From assembly GCA_900208305.1 (NCBI GenBank), contig OAPG01000003.1, forward strand, positions 1,653,410 to 1,717,409: DNA of 64,000 nucleotides, written 5' to 3'. The translations under genes and the position numbers were made by a program. Shown one piece after another: positions 41,582 to 52,655 of the stretch. The notes beneath the pieces were generated by a model. It had not been told where the DNA came from. It saw only the letters and a program-made list of their open reading frames with translations, and did no database searches. Positions within the stretch are counted from its first letter, which is position 1. Each line of letters opens with the position of its first letter. The DNA comes from Melanopsichium pennsylvanicum (Eukaryota; Basidiomycota; Ustilaginomycetes; Ustilaginales).

Positions 41582-43819
41582 GTTGGCCGTCTGTCAGAAG
41601 AGGTGTGAAATGACTGAAGCTCAATCGTCCGAATGACGCTGAGCTCCTGCAGTTTTCCAGGCTTGTTGTACAAACGCAGACAGTGCTGCGAACAAGTGGA
41701 TAGGATCAAGGAAGAAGCTGCATTGTTGGTGCTGCTCGACAAGATCAAGATCTAATGAGGAGCTATCCTGTGCTGGTTACGTGCTGACGCGGTTTCCGCC
41801 TTGTGGATGCTGGGTTGGATAGGAGGAGGAAGAAAGTAGCTTTCGATCGAGCAAAGAAGTTGGAGGTCGCGACAGAAGCAAAATTGTGGCTTTGATTTCC
41901 GAGGCGGAAGCAAGTGGGGCAAGCTTGGACCGACCGTAAAAGGAAATGCGAGTATGGGGTTATAAGCCGATTGAAACGGTGATGGAGTGCGTCACGGGGT
42001 GACGGTAACGATGGTAATCTCGAGATGGAGTGTGCAATTATCACACTTGGTGGTATTGGCGAGCGAGCAGACAGTGTGGCTAAAGGAGCATGGAAGAGCC
42101 GATTCAAGCCAAACTTGGAGCAGTATTCGAGGTGTCTTACTGGTACCAGCGGAAAAGAGGGGTGCAGGCTGCAGCTGGGTGGAGAGAGCGAGCTCTTGCC
42201 TCGGAAGCGGGCCGTTCAAATTGCTGCCTTGGACATCTGAGTTGCATGCACTTTCTGTAGACTGTGAGAGTGTGTCTTGTCTCAATTTCCCCTCTTTTTG
42301 AATCCAGATGCAAGCCACACAGCAACGACCTCGAGGCGAGCAGCACCAGAGCACGGCATCCGACACTGCGACAGTCTTCCCCTAAGTCTGGCAACAGCAA
42401 CGCAATCGACGCGACTCAGCACAACACCATGAAATGAGGTAACTTTTCACTCTCTGATTTTCAACGTCGTTCTCAGCGTCTGTGTGGCGAACGAGGTGCG
42501 AGCGTGTCGTATCACCTACATGACCGTCATTGAGGCACAGCCTGACTTAGAAGCTTCCGAGGCCGAGAAATCACGTGAAGCAAGATTTAAGATCTAATCT
42601 TTGGCTCACGCTCGAACCTCTTCCAAAGAGCTTGGGGCCAATCGGATTTCTGTGACGCTCCGGTCAAGTGAGCCAGATGAACCTGGTCCACTGCCAATCC
42701 AAATGGCTGCCAGGCAGTTGTCGCCTTCTAACAGCTGCTTTGCTCGTCCTACCGACCTTCTGGATAAGTTGTGAACCTGGGATGGCAGCTTCGACCGGTT
42801 TCGATCCGATGGCAGCCAAAAACAAGAGAGTCCACGCCAAAAGAATTCGATTGACTTGTATATGAGTGATGGAATCGCTGTTTTTTTCGACAAACAGCGG
42901 ACTCAACTCGCGCGTTTTGCTAGCATTCATAATGCAGGTGATTGGCAACCCGGCTTATCAGTCATACACGAACTCGGATTTTATTCCCGATCTTTACGTG
43001 CAGTTGAGTTCGCTTGCTCACTTCAGCCCATCCTCAGTTTGTCACAGGTCACAGTCACAAGTGTAGAGCCACAGGACCTCTCATGCTCATGCCGCCTCGC
43101 CAACATTCTCTTTCTCTGCGCGATCACATGTAGCAGGCTCGCGAAGAACTTCAAAGTCACAAACCATGGGCAGCTATCTTAGAGTAAGAAGTAGGCTCCT
43201 TGTCCTTCACTGCCCCGCCTTGGCTAGCAACGTCGTCATTTTGTCTGACGCTTGCGCTCAAAACATGCTACCACAAAGAGGCGCGTCGAAAGAGGCAAAA
43301 TGGAATCGGAGCCGATCGATTGAGATTCAGCATCCCGATCCCTTTCCCCCCCTCTCCCCCCAAAACATACTCAAAGCCTGAAAGCCACCTGCTCGAGCGT
43401 ATTGTTTAAGTTCCAGCATCTGGTGGCATGCGCCTTCATCCAGGGTCGTTTAATGACACAATTTTGTGCATCATAAAGCCTCTACACAGAGCATCTACCT
43501 CCTCTTTGAGCTTTGATAAAGACGGACGTAGACGTGATTTGTCAGAAAGGGCATCCACGAACACGGATCGGGAGTCGGATTTGGTTTCCAGAATTTGTCG
43601 AAAATTTACCGGAAGCAGCAGGATTGCTGATAGAGTATGTGAAGTTCGAATCCTCGCCTCCACGTCCAAAAAGAACCCTGACACTAGCAAAGCAACAACG
43701 ACCGAACCTGGTTGCGACACCAATCAAAATCCCACCTTGCCCATTACTACAACATCTCAAACAGCCCTCTCGAGTTGTAAACGCTATCATCAACAACTCC
43801 TCTCAAACACTGTATAGTC
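41582..43819. promoter_or_regulatory. 2.2-kb divergent intergenic region kinase / heme lyase
   Basis: No convincing coding frame, no repeat family and no recognisable element. A GTTCGAATCC string at 43644 looks like a tRNA B box, but no T-stem, D-arm or acceptor stem can be folded around it. Likely long leaders and promoters. Confidence 0.4.
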
Positions 43820-44983
43820 ATGGTCGCAATGAATCCAACCGATATTGTGCGCGCCATTCGCGCCCAAGCCGCCTCCGAATCAAATGCAAATGACAACAAT
43901 CAGGCAGCCGTTGCTGGTCTCATGGCCTTCCAGCTCAAGCAACATCGCGATGAAATTCTCCGATCAATAAGCGCAGGTCCCTCTTCTGCTGCTCTCTCAT
44001 CATCAACTCCACCTCCCGGCTGCCCTATGCATGCGAGTGGTGGCAGCAAGTTCGCATCGAAGCCAGTTCCACCCAAGCCATCGCCACCAAAGATGGTCGC
44101 CTCATCCGGCGGTCAGTGTCCCATCCCTCAAGATGATCGCGACACCTACCTTGTCTCCAAATCCACACGGCCCCCCATCTCTGGCTCTATGGCCACATCC
44201 TCATCTGCATCCTCCTCGTCATCTTCAAAGCCATGGTCATCCACACTCAACCCCCTCAACATGATGCCCAATCTCGGCCAAAGCCAAGCACCAGAGCAAA
44301 AGATCGAGCTCTCCACCGAACGAGTCGTATCATCTATCCCTCGATCCCGCTCCTCCGCAGCACCTGGTGCTTCACCATACGACGGACCTTCCGCTTGCCC
44401 TGTGAAGCACGACGACAGCAAAACTTCGCGAGAGCAGTCCGAAAAGTGGGAGTATCCCTCTGCCCAGCAATTCTACAATGCCCTCGTCCGCAAAGGCTGG
44501 GAAACACCTGAGAAGCACGTGGAGACGATGGTGATGGTGCACAATTTTCTCAACGAGCAGGCTTGGCTGGAGGTTCTCGAGTGGGAAAAATTTGCTGGTG
44601 CTGACTCGTCTCGGGCTGAGCTGGCTCGTTTCCAGGGTAAGCCGGGTACCCTGACACCAAAGGCGAGGATGTACCAGTGGATGGCCAAGATCATGCCCAA
44701 TACCTTCAGTTCCGAACCACCCTTCGACCGCCATGATTGGATTGTAAGAAGACCAGATCAGAATGGCAAAGAGGTCAGGTACGTCATTGACTACTACAGT
44801 GTCCCAGATGACCCGGAAAAGGAGGACCCTGAATTCGTACTCGACATCAGGCCAGCGCTGGACTCGGTAGAAAGCTTGAGCGTCAGATTTCAGAAGGGTT
44901 TTCAGGAATGGAAGGAAGGGCAAGGCTTCTTCGCCGCTTTCGCTGCCGAGAACCAGGCCAAGCCAGCGACAGCAACAGCATGA
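43820..44983 (+). CDS. CYC3: Holocytochrome c synthase (cytochrome c heme lyase)
   Basis: This 387-residue protein attaches heme covalently to apocytochrome c in the mitochondrial intermembrane space. Three Cys-Pro heme-regulatory-type motifs lie in the N-terminal half (GCPMH near 73, QCPIP near 98, ACPVKH near 194), as in other heme lyases. The conserved core starts at WEYPSAQQFYNALVRKGW (~213), continues with VHNFLNEQAWLEVLEWE, which contains the heme-ligand histidine, then PFDRHDWIVRR and RYVIDYY, and ends with the DIRPALDS block. There is no cleavable presequence, normal for this family. The Ser-rich stretch between the second and third Cys-Pro motifs is longer than in yeast. It could serve cytochrome c or c1; sequence does not separate the two. 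It converges on MCU-COQ2 with 214 bp between the stops. Confidence 0.93.
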   Translation: MVAMNPTDIVRAIRAQAASESNANDNNQAAVAGLMAFQLKQHRDEILRSISAGPSSAALSSSTPPPGCPMHASGGSKFASKPVPPKPSPPKMVASSGGQCPIPQDDRDTYLVSKSTRPPISGSMATSSSASSSSSSKPWSSTLNPLNMMPNLGQSQAPEQKIELSTERVVSSIPRSRSSAAPGASPYDGPSACPVKHDDSKTSREQSEKWEYPSAQQFYNALVRKGWETPEKHVETMVMVHNFLNEQAWLEVLEWEKFAGADSSRAELARFQGKPGTLTPKARMYQWMAKIMPNTFSSEPPFDRHDWIVRRPDQNGKEVRYVIDYYSVPDDPEKEDPEFVLDIRPALDSVESLSVRFQKGFQEWKEGQGFFAAFAAENQAKPATATA

Positions 44984-45197
44984 GGTGCCTCCCTTCGTGA
45001 CACATTATCGCTCGCTCGCTCAAAAAGCCATCATTTTTAAGTCTGTTCATGCTGTGTCTTCTGTTCATCGTTTTATGTATTCCTACACCTCATCTCATTC
45101 TTTTTGCCGCTCAATGCGATCACCACGATTTGCAACCTTTCGACTTGGTGCCTCTTGTATGCTTTTCCATTTGTGGTAATTGTGGATGTGATTGAGT

Positions 45198-48100
45198 TCA
45201 GTTCCCCTTCTTGTCGGGCAAAGCACACTCTGACAGTTGCCCATCCAGATATAACCAAGCAGCATAATCAGCAATCAATCCGGACGCGACAATCCATCCG
45301 AACGTCGTATTGGAACAAAACTTGCGCCAGCATTCTGGCCTATCGTCCAGCTTGACCGTCCTGATCTGCCACGCCAAATGGCTTGCTGCACCGGCCAAAG
45401 CGACACACAAAAAAGGATGGTGATGCGCTAGTGAGTCGAGCATTGGAGAAGCCGAAGCAATTGTTTCTAGTCTTGACGGCGAAAGGATGAAGTCGCCGAC
45501 GCAAGTGGAAGCATCTCGAACGGGAGCAAGGCACTCAGTCGCCTCCGAGGCAGCCCCCACCCCAGGAGGGATTGCTTGAGATGCGCTGTATGTGAAAAAG
45601 CCGATTGTTCCTGCAGAGAATGCAGAAAGCACGGGCTTAGTTTTGTCACCAAATAACAGGGCTGTTGACTTGACACCTGCGTGTACATCGTCCGTCTTGT
45701 CTTGATGAGCATAGATAGTATCGTACACCAATGTCCAGAACATCGAACCTGCATAGAGAGGAAGCACCACGGACCAATTGACTGCGCCGGCTACAGCGGA
45801 CCATCCGAGCATGGCGCCCCAGTTGAATGCGAGTCCAAGAACCAACTGCGGCCAGTAAGTGACTCGTTTCATCAACGGGTACAGCACTACGACACCCAAA
45901 GAGCTTGCACCGAGCAAAATGCTGTACAAGTTTAGGTTGACCAACACCGCCAAACCCGCACTCAATTGCACGCCGAGGAAGCACAAAGCCTGGAACTGCG
46001 TGATATCGCCAGCAGCGAGTGGACGCTTTTTGGTGCGCTCGACCATGCGGTCCATCTTGGCATCCCACATGTCGTTGATGGTGCATCCAGCGCCACGCAT
46101 CACAATAGCTCCCACGCCAAAAAGAACGGTATAGAAGAGCGGTACGGTGTAGGAAAGGCCAAGCGTGTGAGAGGCGAGGACGATGGACCAGACGCAGGGC
46201 CAGTAAAGGAGCCATGTGCCGATGGGTTTGTCGAAGCGGCTGAGGGCGAGATAAGGTTGGAAGCTGAAGGATTTCTTGGCTTGAGCCATCGCAGTTGCAT
46301 CGTCGATAGCTCGGTCCGCTTCCGAGATCTCTGCAGACAGTCCGATAGGTTTGCCACCCTTACCAACTTCTGTTAGAAATGAGCTGCTGCTGCTGAAACG
46401 CCTGACACCAAAGAAAAGTCCAACATCAGCCCGAGGAGAGAGTCGTCGTGCTGTGGTAGAGTAATGACGGCGTCTCTCGCTCTCAGTGATCTTCTTTGTC
46501 TTCGGCTTGAGCTTTGAGTGGTCATCCTGCACGTTGTCCGGCTGGCCATCCCCGTCCTTGTCCTCGGCCTCGTGCGTGGCGCTTCCTACCTTGCCATCTT
46601 CCTTGCCATCTGCATCACCATCCTCTCCATCGCGCACATCCCTCTTGGAACGGAAAGAAGCCGCCTCATGATTACGGATGATTTTGAGCGCCTTCTTATT
46701 CTGCTTGCCAGCTTTTGTCTCGCCTTGATCCCACTCAAGATCGTAATCTTCAGCGACCTTCTTGATGGTCTTGCGAAGATCTTTGACTTCTTCAATCAGC
46801 TCCTGGTATCGCTCGACGTTGAAGCCTTTCTCGATGTAGAGCTTCTGTTGCCGCCTGGACGTGGTCTCGTTGAGCACGGCACGGTAGGACACTTCTCGGT
46901 TGTGTATGAGGAACCAAATATAACCGCCCAAGATGGTGCCGAGACCGGTGAGGTAGGTTACTGGCTCCATGACGTCCCAACCGAGCTCAGTGCAGAAGGT
47001 GAGGAAGGCAACAGATCCCCACCAAGTGGTCAAAATGGCAACACCGGCAAACGAAAGACGCTTGGTGCCCGTGTGAGCAATGCGGTCGCACTCTGCCTTG
47101 AGCTTGACGAGCTGTTCGATCTGTTCAGTCTTGGCATATAGGCTAGCACGAAGGAACCGAGTTCGGTCTTCGAAGGAGGGAACGGTCACGTAGACGTTGC
47201 GCTCACCAATGCGAATGACGAACGATCCGATGCGCGCGGCATCCCGTAAGAAGTCGCCGATGCCAGTGGCAGGCGACCAGCGCTTTCCATCTGCGGCACG
47301 GGTGTGGAAGGAGATGGGCGGGTCACCAAGTGGGTCGAGAAAACCTTGACGGAGGAGCATTTCGCGCATCTGGAGCTGCTCTTTGCTGAGATGGACACGC
47401 TTGTCCTTACGATCGGGCGAAGAGTGAGGCCCTATCGGTACGCTGACCTTGTCCTTGTTGTCGTCTTTGCTATTCATAATGGATTCCGGGTTGCGCTCCT
47501 CGTCTAGCTGGTATCGACTTGGTTCCGGACTCGGCCCCTCTGCACGGATGAGGTTGGCGATGTAACTGAGTGGCTGAGCACTGTGCAAGAGGAACACCAC
47601 GCTGTGCGCCGGTGCATCTGCGTCATACTCGTCCGCCTCTTCGTCCGAAGGCTCGCCGTTTTCTGGCCCATGGAGATTGGAATGTGGTCGATGCTTGACC
47701 TGCGATACCGGTGGGCCGGGCGTCTCTGCCGCCTGTTCCCAGGGCTGATCGGAGAGGTTCTTCCGCTCGTTCTCCTCTTCTTCAGATCTTTCTAAGTTGT
47801 CGTAACGCTCTGCTCTGGCTTTTGCTGAAGAGAGTTTGGAGGCTGGAGAATTAGGATCCGAGCTCGGTGGCCGAAGCGGTAAAGTCAATTTGAATAGACT
47901 CGTCTTTGTGAATGCAAGGTAGCCTTGATCTCGTTCCGTGCCGAGCTTTTTAGTACGGTGGTGCTTGCTGTTCTCGTCTGCTGGTGGAGCCGAGCTCGGA
48001 TACGTCGTCTTGACTCCGGAAGGCGTTGTCGCATAGGAACAGTGAGCGTGGACAGCGCGATCAGCAGTATGCAAACCTAGCCCGAATGAATTGCGCGTTG

Positions 48101-48275
48101 AAGCTCTCGAGGTAATCTGGCAGACGCTTGTTGTCACCGTGGACGTCGAGAGCCCCCGACTGGCCAGTCTGGATGGCCCTGGAGCATGAAGTCGCTCGAC
48201 AGCTTTCCTGCAGCTGACCGAAGTAACGCAGGACCCACCGACTGGTCGAATTATCCGGAGCGCCGTGGTTGGCAT
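45198..48275 (-). CDS. COQ2: MCU-COQ2 fusion: mitochondrial calcium uniporter joined to 4-hydroxybenzoate polyprenyltransferase
   Basis: One uninterrupted frame of 1025 residues. Residues 1-60 are rich in Arg/Ser/Thr without acidic residues, a mitochondrial presequence. About 300-500 match MCU: an N-terminal domain, a coiled coil, a first membrane helix ending [10 protein letters not shown], the pore signature [12 protein letters not shown] (~435; usual DIME reads DVME here), and a second helix, [16 protein letters not shown] charged linker (~510-600) includes DKDGDGQPD, resembling a calcium-binding loop. Around 600-640 is a second presequence-like stretch ([11 protein letters not shown], then FSSSSSF). 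From ~665 to the end is COQ2, with [21 protein letters not shown] (~735) and YAHQDKTDD (~858), the two aspartate motifs that bind Mg-prenyl diphosphate. No methionine occurs in the linker before the second presequence, so COQ2 has no obvious start of its own. Cleavage into two proteins, or alternative splicing, is possible. Confidence 0.88.
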   Translation of the reverse strand: MPTTALRIIRPVGGSCVTSVSCRKAVERLHAPGPSRLASRGLSTSTVTTSVCQITSRASTRNSFGLGLHTADRAVHAHCSYATTPSGVKTTYPSSAPPADENSKHHRTKKLGTERDQGYLAFTKTSLFKLTLPLRPPSSDPNSPASKLSSAKARAERYDNLERSEEEENERKNLSDQPWEQAAETPGPPVSQVKHRPHSNLHGPENGEPSDEEADEYDADAPAHSVVFLLHSAQPLSYIANLIRAEGPSPEPSRYQLDEERNPESIMNSKDDNKDKVSVPIGPHSSPDRKDKRVHLSKEQLQMREMLLRQGFLDPLGDPPISFHTRAADGKRWSPATGIGDFLRDAARIGSFVIRIGERNVYVTVPSFEDRTRFLRASLYAKTEQIEQLVKLKAECDRIAHTGTKRLSFAGVAILTTWWGSVAFLTFCTELGWDVMEPVTYLTGLGTILGGYIWFLIHNREVSYRAVLNETTSRRQQKLYIEKGFNVERYQELIEEVKDLRKTIKKVAEDYDLEWDQGETKAGKQNKKALKIIRNHEAASFRSKRDVRDGEDGDADGKEDGKVGSATHEAEDKDGDGQPDNVQDDHSKLKPKTKKITESERRRHYSTTARRLSPRADVGLFFGVRRFSSSSSFLTEVGKGGKPIGLSAEISEADRAIDDATAMAQAKKSFSFQPYLALSRFDKPIGTWLLYWPCVWSIVLASHTLGLSYTVPLFYTVLFGVGAIVMRGAGCTINDMWDAKMDRMVERTKKRPLAAGDITQFQALCFLGVQLSAGLAVLVNLNLYSILLGASSLGVVVLYPLMKRVTYWPQLVLGLAFNWGAMLGWSAVAGAVNWSVVLPLYAGSMFWTLVYDTIYAHQDKTDDVHAGVKSTALLFGDKTKPVLSAFSAGTIGFFTYSASQAIPPGVGAASEATECLAPVRDASTCVGDFILSPSRLETIASASPMLDSLAHHHPFLCVALAGAASHLAWQIRTVKLDDRPECWRKFCSNTTFGWIVASGLIADYAAWLYLDGQLSECALPDKKGN

Positions 48276-49038
48276 TGCCGGAAGCCTCCAATCCTGAGTA
48301 AGCTGAGCGACTTCGAATCTGCTCGCACCTCCCTGCTAGTGGATAGAAGGACTGTGATGGCTGTACTTTTCAATTGGCGTTAATAGTAGTCGTTTGTTGG
48401 AAGCGGTGCCTATATGGGACGTGCTTATGATGAGCAGAAGTTTGAGGAAAGTCTTTCGAGTAAGGTCAGAAGAAGTGGTTCGTGCGGTCTGGTGTTGCGT
48501 TGCCAAGTCAACTCGGCTGTCAGCAAGGCATAAATCCTTTTTTGCTGAAGCATTGTGCTAAATCCCATATGTTAGGTTTGTGAAGTAATTTACCTTCCTC
48601 GCGAAGCAGATCGGAAAATGTTTGACTATGTACACCAGCACCATAGGGCATTCCATAGCCTGTAAAACAAAAAAGTACCATTACCAGATATTGTGAGATG
48701 CATTGGCCATGAGTGAACATATCATAGGAGATGATGATCGTGTGTCATTTCTTATAGACTATGAGATCTTTGAGCGTATGCTGTCATAGACAATGTGAAA
48801 CAGCTTCATTGCAATCACTCATTGGCTGACTAAGCATTTAAGTGATTACTAAGCATGGCATGGCACCTGATTGGTTGGCTTGCTGGGCACTCTCAATGGG
48901 TCCACAGGCAGCTCACACAAGCATTGGTACTCCAAGACAATTTGTATTGTGCACTGCGCTCAACCTGTGCACATCAGGAGAGGCTGAAGAGCTATCACAG
49001 TGCAAACACAAGAAGAAAGCAAAAGACCCTCTGTGATG

Positions 49039-49575
49039 TCAGCAAGTTGTTAGGACCCTGACTTGATGCACCCAATAAGGGGCGCAACTGTTGCCAATTG
49101 CATCTGGCACCTCCACATCAATTGTGCTGCCTGTAACACAATCTGCAACACCCATGTGACCCGCATGGGCATTGCCACAGCCCCCTACTTGCCTCCCCCC
49201 AACCTCTAGCACCAGTCCTCCTGAAGGTTGTTGATTGTATTGTATAGCTGTATCACCTGTAGGGGAGCACCTCTCAAATACAAATAAACTATCCTTGTTC
49301 ACCATCACTGTGAAGATCCCTCTCATGCAAGCTCTAACCATTCTGTACCAAGCTGCCCAGCATCCCCATACCCTGGTGGTATAAGACCCTTGGTGCCTTC
49401 TAACATTACAATCAGCCTCCCCTGACTTGCCAATGTATCCATAATGAACTGTCAATGTACCAACCAGGTCAATCTTCCCAGCAAGAATGCTCCAGGAAAG
49501 CAGACCCTGACCTCCTCTTGTGAGAAGTCCCAACCTAACCCTAACCCTAACCCCCCCACCTACCACAGTGCCCAC
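49039..49575 (-). mobile_element. Degenerate Ty1/copia-like fragment (gag pre-integrase region), tentative
   Basis: An open frame of ~178 codons with no credible start. It has a GLLSWSILAG stretch like the NLLSVS-x-L motif of copia polyproteins, a later KSGEADCNVRRHQGSY stretch, and NAHAGHMG followed ~26 residues on by NSCAPYW, which looks like a decayed His-His-Cys-Cys zinc site. Similarity is weak and judged by eye. The first ~25 codons are made from the telomeric repeat. CpG loss supports an old silenced element. Confidence 0.35.
49534..49553. repeat. Interstitial telomeric repeat, ~3 units of CCCTAA
   Basis: The plus strand reads CCTAACCCTAACCCTAACCC, followed by a C run. The orientation is opposite to the terminal TTAGGG array of this chromosome end, from which it lies ~14.3 kb inward. 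Confidence 0.9.
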
Positions 49576-50579
49576 AGAAGACCACCAGGCAGTGGCTCAC
49601 TGTTACCAGGGGTGAATCTCAGACCCAGTGAAACATTGTGTTCTATCGGTTTTCAGTTTGACATCTGTTAGAACAGGTGGTTTCATCCGATATCAGTACA
49701 ACGTCCACCATACAACATTATCAACCGGCCAAGGCAACATAGGGCCCTGAGGATGGGTACAGGGCTCCAGCTGATACAGGAGGCCTGATGGACAGGTACA
49801 ACATGTTGTAGGTATTGGAATATTTTGTGGGATACCTTGCGTATATTAGCGGAGATCGGGAATCCTATCGCCGATCTTTGTACCTTCTTGTGAGAGTGTG
49901 CACTAGTTGTTATAGAGTGCGCTTATCACTGACACAAGTGCGTACACCACGTAATGGAACGATTGATACTCTGGCACTGTCTCACGGTTGTTATACCTGT
50001 GGCCTAGTAACAGTGGCGAGTGACAATATGCAATAGTAGTCTCACAACCTTCTGGAGGTAGCTTGATACTCTGTGTAGATCAATAGTATTGGTAGAGGAA
50101 AATGGGGAATTGATTCGATGAGGTGCAACAATAGCTACATACATGGGATTGACTACTTATACATGTGTGATGAGGAGGTTCCAGATCCTCTAAGTATCGA
50201 CACTCCATGTATGTGTCTCACGTATAAGCTACTGCGTGTAGGGTAATGGTTGTGTATGAGCGCTCGTAGGTGGACTGCCAACCCCACCGTCTGAGGGGAT
50301 CTAAGCACGCTCACGAGTCTTAACCAATACCCGGCAAACGTCAACTACCGCGCTCGGTGGTTGTGCACTCCGCTGCCAAACTTATTCTGACATGACAGCA
50401 ATGTCATTCTGGTCAGATTCCTTATGCGTGTCTATGCGGTCTGGGCTGCCGCACCTTGGGCGCGTGTCTGCCACTTAGACTCTGAGTCTGGGCTCCAGGT
50501 ATTTGGCATGTTGAAGGCCAAATCCGAGGTGGGGAATTGGGGGCAAATCAGGGCGGATCAAATCTGAAGGTGACTTACC

Positions 50580-51065
50580 ATCCATTGTAGTGTGTGTGCA
50601 TGCTCACGTTTGAGCATGCACAATTGGCCGCGTGTGTGTGTGCGCAACTTTAGTTGTTGCTCAAGGTGGAAATCATCACAATTTCCAACAGTAGGACCAT
50701 CTGCTGTGTGTGTTACGGTTGCTGACGGTTGGCATTGGTTAGCACGGGGCCTGAGCTTGTGGACATGTCGACACTTTGGTGTTATGGGGGTCAAAGCGGA
50801 TGAAGGAGAGCCCCTAGGGGGCATGGTATATAAGAACACAGTCTTTACAGTTGTGGAGGAGCAGAGCTCATCCACTCTACTATACAATTATCCAGTCTTT
50901 ACCTTATAAGTTGCTTATCAGCTTCTCAGTATATAGTTCTCATCATCAGCTGCAATCATATGGTATTGCAGCTATCCAGTGCCTGTGTCCTCCTCAGTAT
51001 AAGAGACTAGCCTCATCGACAATTGTCAGCACCATCACTGACACTACAGCACCTCAACTGTAGGC
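50580..51065 (+). mobile_element. LTR-like segment, tentative
   Basis: It contains TATATAAG at 50827-50834 followed by T/C-rich sequence and no coding frame, as in the U3-R region of a long terminal repeat. It lies in the CpG-poor block with a copia-like remnant ~1 kb away. Neither a second copy nor a target-site duplication is seen in the window, so ends and identity are uncertain. Confidence 0.25.
50596..50621. repeat. Perfect 11-bp inverted repeat with 4-base loop
   Basis: GTGCATGCTCA, loop CGTT, then TGAGCATGCAC. It could form a strong hairpin in DNA or RNA. It lies ~200 bp upstream of a TATATAAG box in the presumed retroelement remnant. Confidence 0.8.
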
Positions 51066-52051
51066 AGAACCTCAACCGCGGTCACAGAACCTCCACCGTA
51101 GCCAATCAATTATCAGCAACAGCTTCCAGACCATCTGAAGCAGTCCCTGACGGTGACCAACACTTGCATCAAGAACACTTGTGCATTGTGAAGGTCTTAC
51201 AACATACAGACAAGCCGCATTACCTCTGAACGGAGTGTTCACAGTGGTCAGTCAGCTCAAGAGTTGCGCAGCAGGTATTGCAACAAAACACAATAGAACC
51301 GGCCTGATTATTGGGTCTCAATCTCAGACACACTCAACAGACGGTTTCAGCAGATTGAAATTTTTTTCAATGTGAAGGTAAATACAGTCAGTAGATTGCA
51401 CATCATGGTGCTGAAGCATATGTCTGTCATTGTCTGTCTTCACACCTGCTGACAATCTAGAAATTTCAACTGAGGGCTGGCGGTCTAACAAAATTGGAAA
51501 AGCCTCAAAGTCAGTGTCCAAAGAAAGACACAATACCTTCAGCCTGCATGTCGATGCGGCAAGCGGCGCGAGGACAAGATGATTCATCCTCGCGCCTCGT
51601 TGCCCGACACAGACAAGCTCAAAAGGCTGCGAGAAGGCATTCATTCCGCCGCAAAGCGCTTGCTGAATCATCTCTGCCCATGCTCTGTACCGTTCGAGTT
51701 GAGCATCAGCATCTCCATGCCATCATGTCTTCCCTCTGATTCATACGCCGTGGATTGGGCCCGTGCATGGTCCTCAGTGGAAGGCAGGATTGTTACTGTC
51801 CGCCCATCGATGATCAGATTTATTGCTGCAGCCCATTCCTCACAGCGCATCAGGTGTAGAGGCTTGTGAACCATCGTCATCGGAAGATCCGACTCTCGAC
51901 CTTTACCCCCGGCCTCGCTTGGATCAAACTCGAGAACTTTGTATAAAGCGCAGTCGTCGTCTGAGGTGAATTATACCTTGGCTTTCTCCTCCCAACGACC
52001 AAAGAATCTGGAACCCGCACCTTTACGCTACCTCATTTCAAAAATCAAATC

Positions 52052-52479
52052 ATGTCGAACCAGGGCGGTACTCAGTCTCCTCCTCTTCAGGGTCGCGAGA
52101 ACGATCCCATGGGTCAGGTAAGCCTCGACAGCTCACAACACTGGAATCCCGACGAGTCCGCATTACTGACATCAGAAACATCGATGCTTGTCCCACCCCT
52201 GCATTTTCAGTCCGCTCCCGGCAAGTCGTCCCAGGCCATCCCTGATGAGCAGCAGCGAGGAGGCATCTTTGGCAGCGGCGAGAACAAGGGCGCCGAGAGC
52301 GGCCAGGCAGGCGACTCTGCCGGTAGCGGCAACCTCGAGCAGGTAAGTTGTCCCTCTTTGCGGCGTAACATCCTCCTGCTCAGCTTTGGTTGCTGACCCT
52401 TTCTATCATTCTATACTTCCCTCCATGACAGGCCGTTAACAACGCCAAGCACGCTGCCCAGAACCAGCCCGGCAAGTAA
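52052..52479 (+). CDS. Small hydrophilic protein of unknown function, three exons
   Basis: Exons 52052-52117, 52211-52342 and 52432-52479 join in phase 0 and give 81 residues. Both donors are GTAAG and both acceptors CAG. Branch-like CTGAC sequences lie before each acceptor (ATTACTGACA in intron 1; TTGCTGACCC in intron 2). The protein is rich in Gly, Gln, Ser and Asn, has no hydrophobic segment or signal peptide, and looks disordered. No family is recognised. Intron 1 is 93 bp, a multiple of three, and has no stop, so its retention would add 31 residues. Intron 2 retention would end the protein early. High exon GC and clean splice signals support a real, possibly well-expressed gene. It converges on BRL1. 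Confidence 0.72.
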
Positions 52480-52655
52480 GCATAAGCATCGCAAATTTCG
52501 GCAAAAGTCAACACGGGCCATCGCTCGGGGCAAGGCGTATTGTACACCAGATACAGTTTTCAAGGGTTTCCATAACAGCCCCTTTCGGGCTCCAGAAATG
52601 ATTAGTCAATATCATTGTTTGAACGGATTCTACATTTCGAACTTTCATGTGATAC

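Larger units (their letters stand above)
48276..52051. other. Gene-free, CpG-depleted block with retroelement remnants
   Basis: 3.8 kb between the MCU-COQ2 start and a small gene. Base use changes sharply: a stretch of 483 bp (49164-49646) has no CpG at all, while flanking genes carry several per 60 bases. TG and CA dinucleotides are common, as after C-to-T change at methylated CpG. It contains a weak copia-like remnant, an interstitial telomeric repeat, a perfect hairpin and an LTR-like TATA segment. Normal CpG content returns near 51,550. From there to 52,051 is probably unique sequence and the promoter of the next gene. Confidence 0.6.

Noticed and set aside
43644..43653. tRNA gene suggested by GTTCGAATCC
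   Set aside because: No complementary T-stem, anticodon arm or acceptor stem can be formed around it.
45198..46470. Separate COQ2 gene independent of MCU
   Set aside because: The frame is continuous and the presequence-like stretch has no in-frame ATG before it; the first methionine (in TAMAQAKK) would leave COQ2 without a presequence. Kept as one fusion gene, with alternative splicing noted.
51579..51869. 97-codon plus-strand frame just past the CpG-poor block
   Set aside because: No recognisable family and no splice or promoter evidence; left as unannotated sequence.
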